Positions 61,320 to 64,000 of a stretch of 64,000 bases of DNA are shown one piece after another. The notes under the pieces were generated by a model. It did not search any database. It saw only the letters and a list, made by a program, of their open reading frames with translations, and was not told the DNA's origin. The first letter of the stretch is position 1; every line of letters starts with the position of its first letter. The DNA comes from Prorocentrum cordatum (lineage: Eukaryota > Sar > Dinophyceae > Prorocentrales > Prorocentraceae), in NCBI GenBank assembly GCA_963575745.1, contig CAUYUJ010017911.1, positions 2,501 to 66,500 of the forward strand, in the 5' to 3' direction. The position numbers and the translations under genes are program-made.

Positions 61320-61560
61320 CTGAGAGAGCAACAAGCCAGGACCCATGCAGAGGGGGAAGCGACAAGCGCAGCACTCGTCGAGCGTAATTAGTCACGCCAG
61401 CAACTCGCAACCGCACGCAAGCCGATGTACACCAACATGGGGACTTGAAAGGGCGTGGCGAGCGATCTGGCGAGAGGATGAGCGAGAGAGTGAGCGAGAG
61501 GGCGGGCGAGAGCGCAGAGGAAAGAAAACGCAGTGAAGATCCACAGGAAAGAGCCCGAAC

Positions 61561-61755
61561 CTGCTCGACCTCCGCCTGCGCCGCTGCCGCGGAGGACCCC
61601 GCCCCCTCGCGCGGCACGGCGGCCAGGGCCTGAAGGCAGTCCGCCTGCGCCTGGGAGGCTGCGGTGTCTTCCAGGGCCTCCAGCGCTTCTAGGCAGCACG
61701 CCCTGGCCGCCGAAGCCTCGGCAACAGAGTCCAGCGTCTCGGCCGGCAGCACGAC
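61561..61755 (-). CDS. CLEAL-repeat exon B3
   Basis: 65 codons, as B1 with Glu for Asp in the loop (LEDTAASQ). GT donor. Confidence 0.75.
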
Positions 61756-62002
61756 CTGTGAGGGAGCCAAGCTGGTTTCAATTCAGTGCCACAGGGGGCC
61801 AGCAAGCACGCAGCACTCATCGAGCACACGCACGTCGGCAATCCACAAACGCACAGAAACCGAGTCACACGGACGAGGAGACGTTCGGGCAAGTGAGCGA
61901 GAGAGCGGACGAGAGAGCGAGCGAGAGAGGGGTGGAAACGAGAGGGTGGGTGAAAAGAGAGGGAAACCCAATCAGAGAGAAAGAGAGAAAGAGGGAGAGA
62001 GG

Positions 62003-62034
<32 letters not shown>

Positions 62035-62249
62035 AGGCGGTTCTACCAATACCTGATGGGAAGGGACAGCTCAGTAGAGCCCTCCTGACTAAAAGGGAGA
62101 AGGCGGTTCTACCCATACTTCTTGGGAAGGGACAGCTCAGTAGAGCCCTCCTGACTCATTGAGGCGCTGCGCTGGCACGGTGGTGAAAAACTCGCCGCTG
62201 GGCAGCTGGAGACTCACTGAGTGCAGGCGAGGCAAGAAGGAGCCCGAGC

Positions 62250-62444
62250 CTGCTTGACCTCCGCCTGCGCCGCTGCCTCGGGAACACCCGCTCCCTGCAT
62301 CGGCACGGCGGCCAGGGCCTGAAGGCAGTCCGCCTGCGCCTGAGGGGCTCCGCTGCCGTCCAGGGCCTCCAGCGCTTCCAGGCAGCACGCCTTGGCCGCC
62401 GAAGCCTCGGCAACAGCGTCCGGCGTCTCGGCAGGCACCACGAC
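62250..62444 (-). CDS. CLEAL-repeat exon C3
   Basis: 65 codons, protein identical to C1 by my reading. GC donor. The C3-B3 intron contains a local duplication of about 60 bases (62030-62160) that is also present at 63805-63930 but absent from the older units. Confidence 0.75.
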
Positions 62445-62512
62445 CTGTGAGGGACCCAAGCTGGTTCCAGTGCAGTGCCACAGGGGGCCAGCACACGTGC
62501 AGCACTCGTCGA

Positions 62513-62547
<35 letters not shown>

Positions 62548-62894
62548 GGCAATTCACAAACGCACAGAAGCCGAGGCACACGGACAGGGGGACGTTCACG
62601 GACTGGGCCAGTGAACGAGAGGGCAAGAGAGACAGCGAGCAGGTTTCAGTGTAGTGCCACAGGGGGCCAGCACAGGTGCAGCACTCATCGAGCACACGCA
62701 CGTCGGCAATCCACATACGCAAAGTAACCGAGGCACACGGACGATGGGACGTCTGGGCAAGTGAGCGAGAGAGCGGACGAGAGAGCGAGCGAGAGAGGGG
62801 GGGGGGGACAAGAGATGGTGGGTGAGGTGAAAGCTCGAAGGGGGGCCGCGGGCAGCTGGAGACACATCGAGCGCAGACAAGAAGGAGCCCGAGC

Positions 62895-63095
62895 CTGCTT
62901 GACCTCCGCCTGCGCCGCTGCCGCGGGGGCACCCGCTCCCTGGAGCGGCACGGCGGCCAGGGCCTGAAGGCAGTCCGCCTGCGCCTGAGGGTCTCCGCTG
63001 CCGCCCAGGGACTCCAGCGCTTCCAGGCAGCACGCCTTGGCCGCCGCAGCGTCGCCATCTGCACCAGCGTCTGGCGTCCCGGGAGGCACTGCGAC
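62895..63095 (-). CDS. CLEAL-repeat exon A4
   Basis: 67 codons, as A3 (ESLGGSGD). GC donor. Confidence 0.75.
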
Positions 63096-63336
63096 CTGAG
63101 AGAGCAACAAGCCAGGACCCATGCAGAGGGGGAAGCGACAAGCGCAGCACTCGTCGAGCGTAATTAGTCACGCCAGCAACTCGCAACCGCACGCAAGCCG
63201 ATGTACACCAACATGGGGACTTGAAAGGGCGTGGCGAGCGATCTGGCGAGAGGATGAGCGAGAGAGTGAGCGAGAGGGCGGGCGAGAGCGCAGAGGAAAG
63301 AAAACGCAGTGAAGATCCACAGGAAAGAGCCCGAAC

Positions 63337-63531
63337 CTGCTCGACCTCCGCCTGCGCCGCTGCCGCGGAGGACCCCGCCCCCTCGCGCGGCACGGCGGCC
63401 AGGGCCTGAAGGCAGTCCGCCTGCGCCTGGGAGGCTGCGGTGTCTTCCAGGGCCTCCAGCGCTTCTAGGCAACACGCCCTGGCCGCCGAAGCTTCGGCAA
63501 CAGAGTCCAGCGTCTCGGCCGGCAGCACGAC
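63337..63531 (-). CDS. CLEAL-repeat exon B4
   Basis: 65 codons, as B3. GT donor. The next class-C exon would start about 25 bases beyond the window end, judging from spacing in the other units. Confidence 0.75.
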
Positions 63532-64000
63532 CTGTGAGGGAGCCAAGCTGGTTTCAGTTCAGTGCCACAGGGGGCCAGCAAGCACGCAGCACTCATCGAG
63601 CACACGCACGTCGGCAATCCACAAACGCACAGAAACCGAGTCACACGGACGAGGAGACGTTCGGGCAAGTGAGCGAGAGAGCGGACGAGAGAGCGAGCGA
63701 GAGAGGGGTGGAAACGAGAGGGTGGGTGAAAAGAGAGGGAAACCCAATCAGAGAGAAAGAGAGAAAGAGGGAGAGAGGGAGAGAGAGAGAGAGAGAGAGC
63801 GAGAGAAGGCGGTTCTACCAATACCTGATGGGAAGGGACAGCTCAGTAGAGCCCTCCTGACTAAAAGGGAGAAGGCGGTTCTACCCATACTTCTTGGGAA
63901 GGGACAGCTCAGTAGAGCCCTCCTGACTCATTGAGGCGCTGCGCTGGCACGGTGGTGAAAAACTCGCCGCTGGCAGCTGGAGACTCACTGAGTAAAGGCA

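Larger units (their letters stand above)
57524..64000 (-). repeat. tandem higher-order exon-intron array
   Basis: Three related exons (A, B and C on the plus-strand order) recur with their introns. A exons start at 57716, 59425, 61119 and 62895; B at 58158, 59867, 61561 and 63337; C at 58814, 60477 and 62250. Successive units are therefore 1709, 1694 and 1776 bases long. Introns are nearly identical between units and share an internal module across classes. The array continues past the window. The left edge at about 57524 joins the CCAAGA minisatellite. Confidence 0.93.

Noticed and set aside
57716-63531. CRISPR-like or bacterial repeat array
   Set aside because: The repeat units are 1.7 kb and consist of exons and introns with splice signals. 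The DNA is eukaryotic.

Overview
Eukaryotic nuclear DNA, most likely from a dinoflagellate. The signs are: very high GC with large amounts of simple-sequence and minisatellite DNA; candidate introns that start with GC as well as GT; a 12-base match to the end of the dinoflagellate spliced leader; and a Ty1/Copia-class retroelement unlike those of plants and animals. Nothing here is bacterial, and I saw no tRNA, rRNA or CRISPR. The genus cannot be told from the sequence alone.

Layout. 1-20.4 kb is repeat-dominated and I can defend no gene in it. It holds CA, CTC/GGA, CCG and TTTTCG tracts, a CCAAGAGG minisatellite present in both orientations, three copies of a short 14-bp terminal-inverted-repeat (TIR) element, one MITE-like element with 36-bp TIRs, a GCATA satellite, a 1.8-kb ACTCACT satellite with no long open frame, and several dispersed repeat families. 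20.43-39.71 kb is one minus-strand LTR retrotransposon of 19.3 kb, with 196-bp LTRs differing at 3 positions and a 6-bp target duplication. It encodes a Gag with three CCCH zinc fingers, then protease, integrase, reverse transcriptase and RNase H in Copia order. About 7 kb of accessory reading frames follow, one of which contains a recognisable Tpt1/KptA-like RNA 2'-phosphotransferase domain. A 1.28-kb TIR element with an 8-bp target duplication sits inside pol. 39.7-43.6 kb is repeats and unassigned DNA, including a Z-DNA-prone GTGCGT tract and a long purine tract. 43.8-53.1 kb has minus-strand, protein-like stretches that look like exons of unrecognised genes. 53.6 kb and 57.5-64 kb carry exons of a repeat protein: eleven complete 65-67-codon exons in a 3-exon higher-order array of about 1.7 kb per unit, continuing past the window end, with a diverged twelfth copy at 53.65 kb.

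How it fits together. All convincing coding sequence (the retroelement, the exon candidates and the exon array) reads on the minus strand, as expected for a unidirectional gene block. The retroelement is young by its LTRs, yet this copy has several frame breaks, so it is either recently damaged, imperfectly assembled, or uses recoding or splicing. The exon array shows gene growth by repeated tandem duplication of phase-0 exons with their introns.
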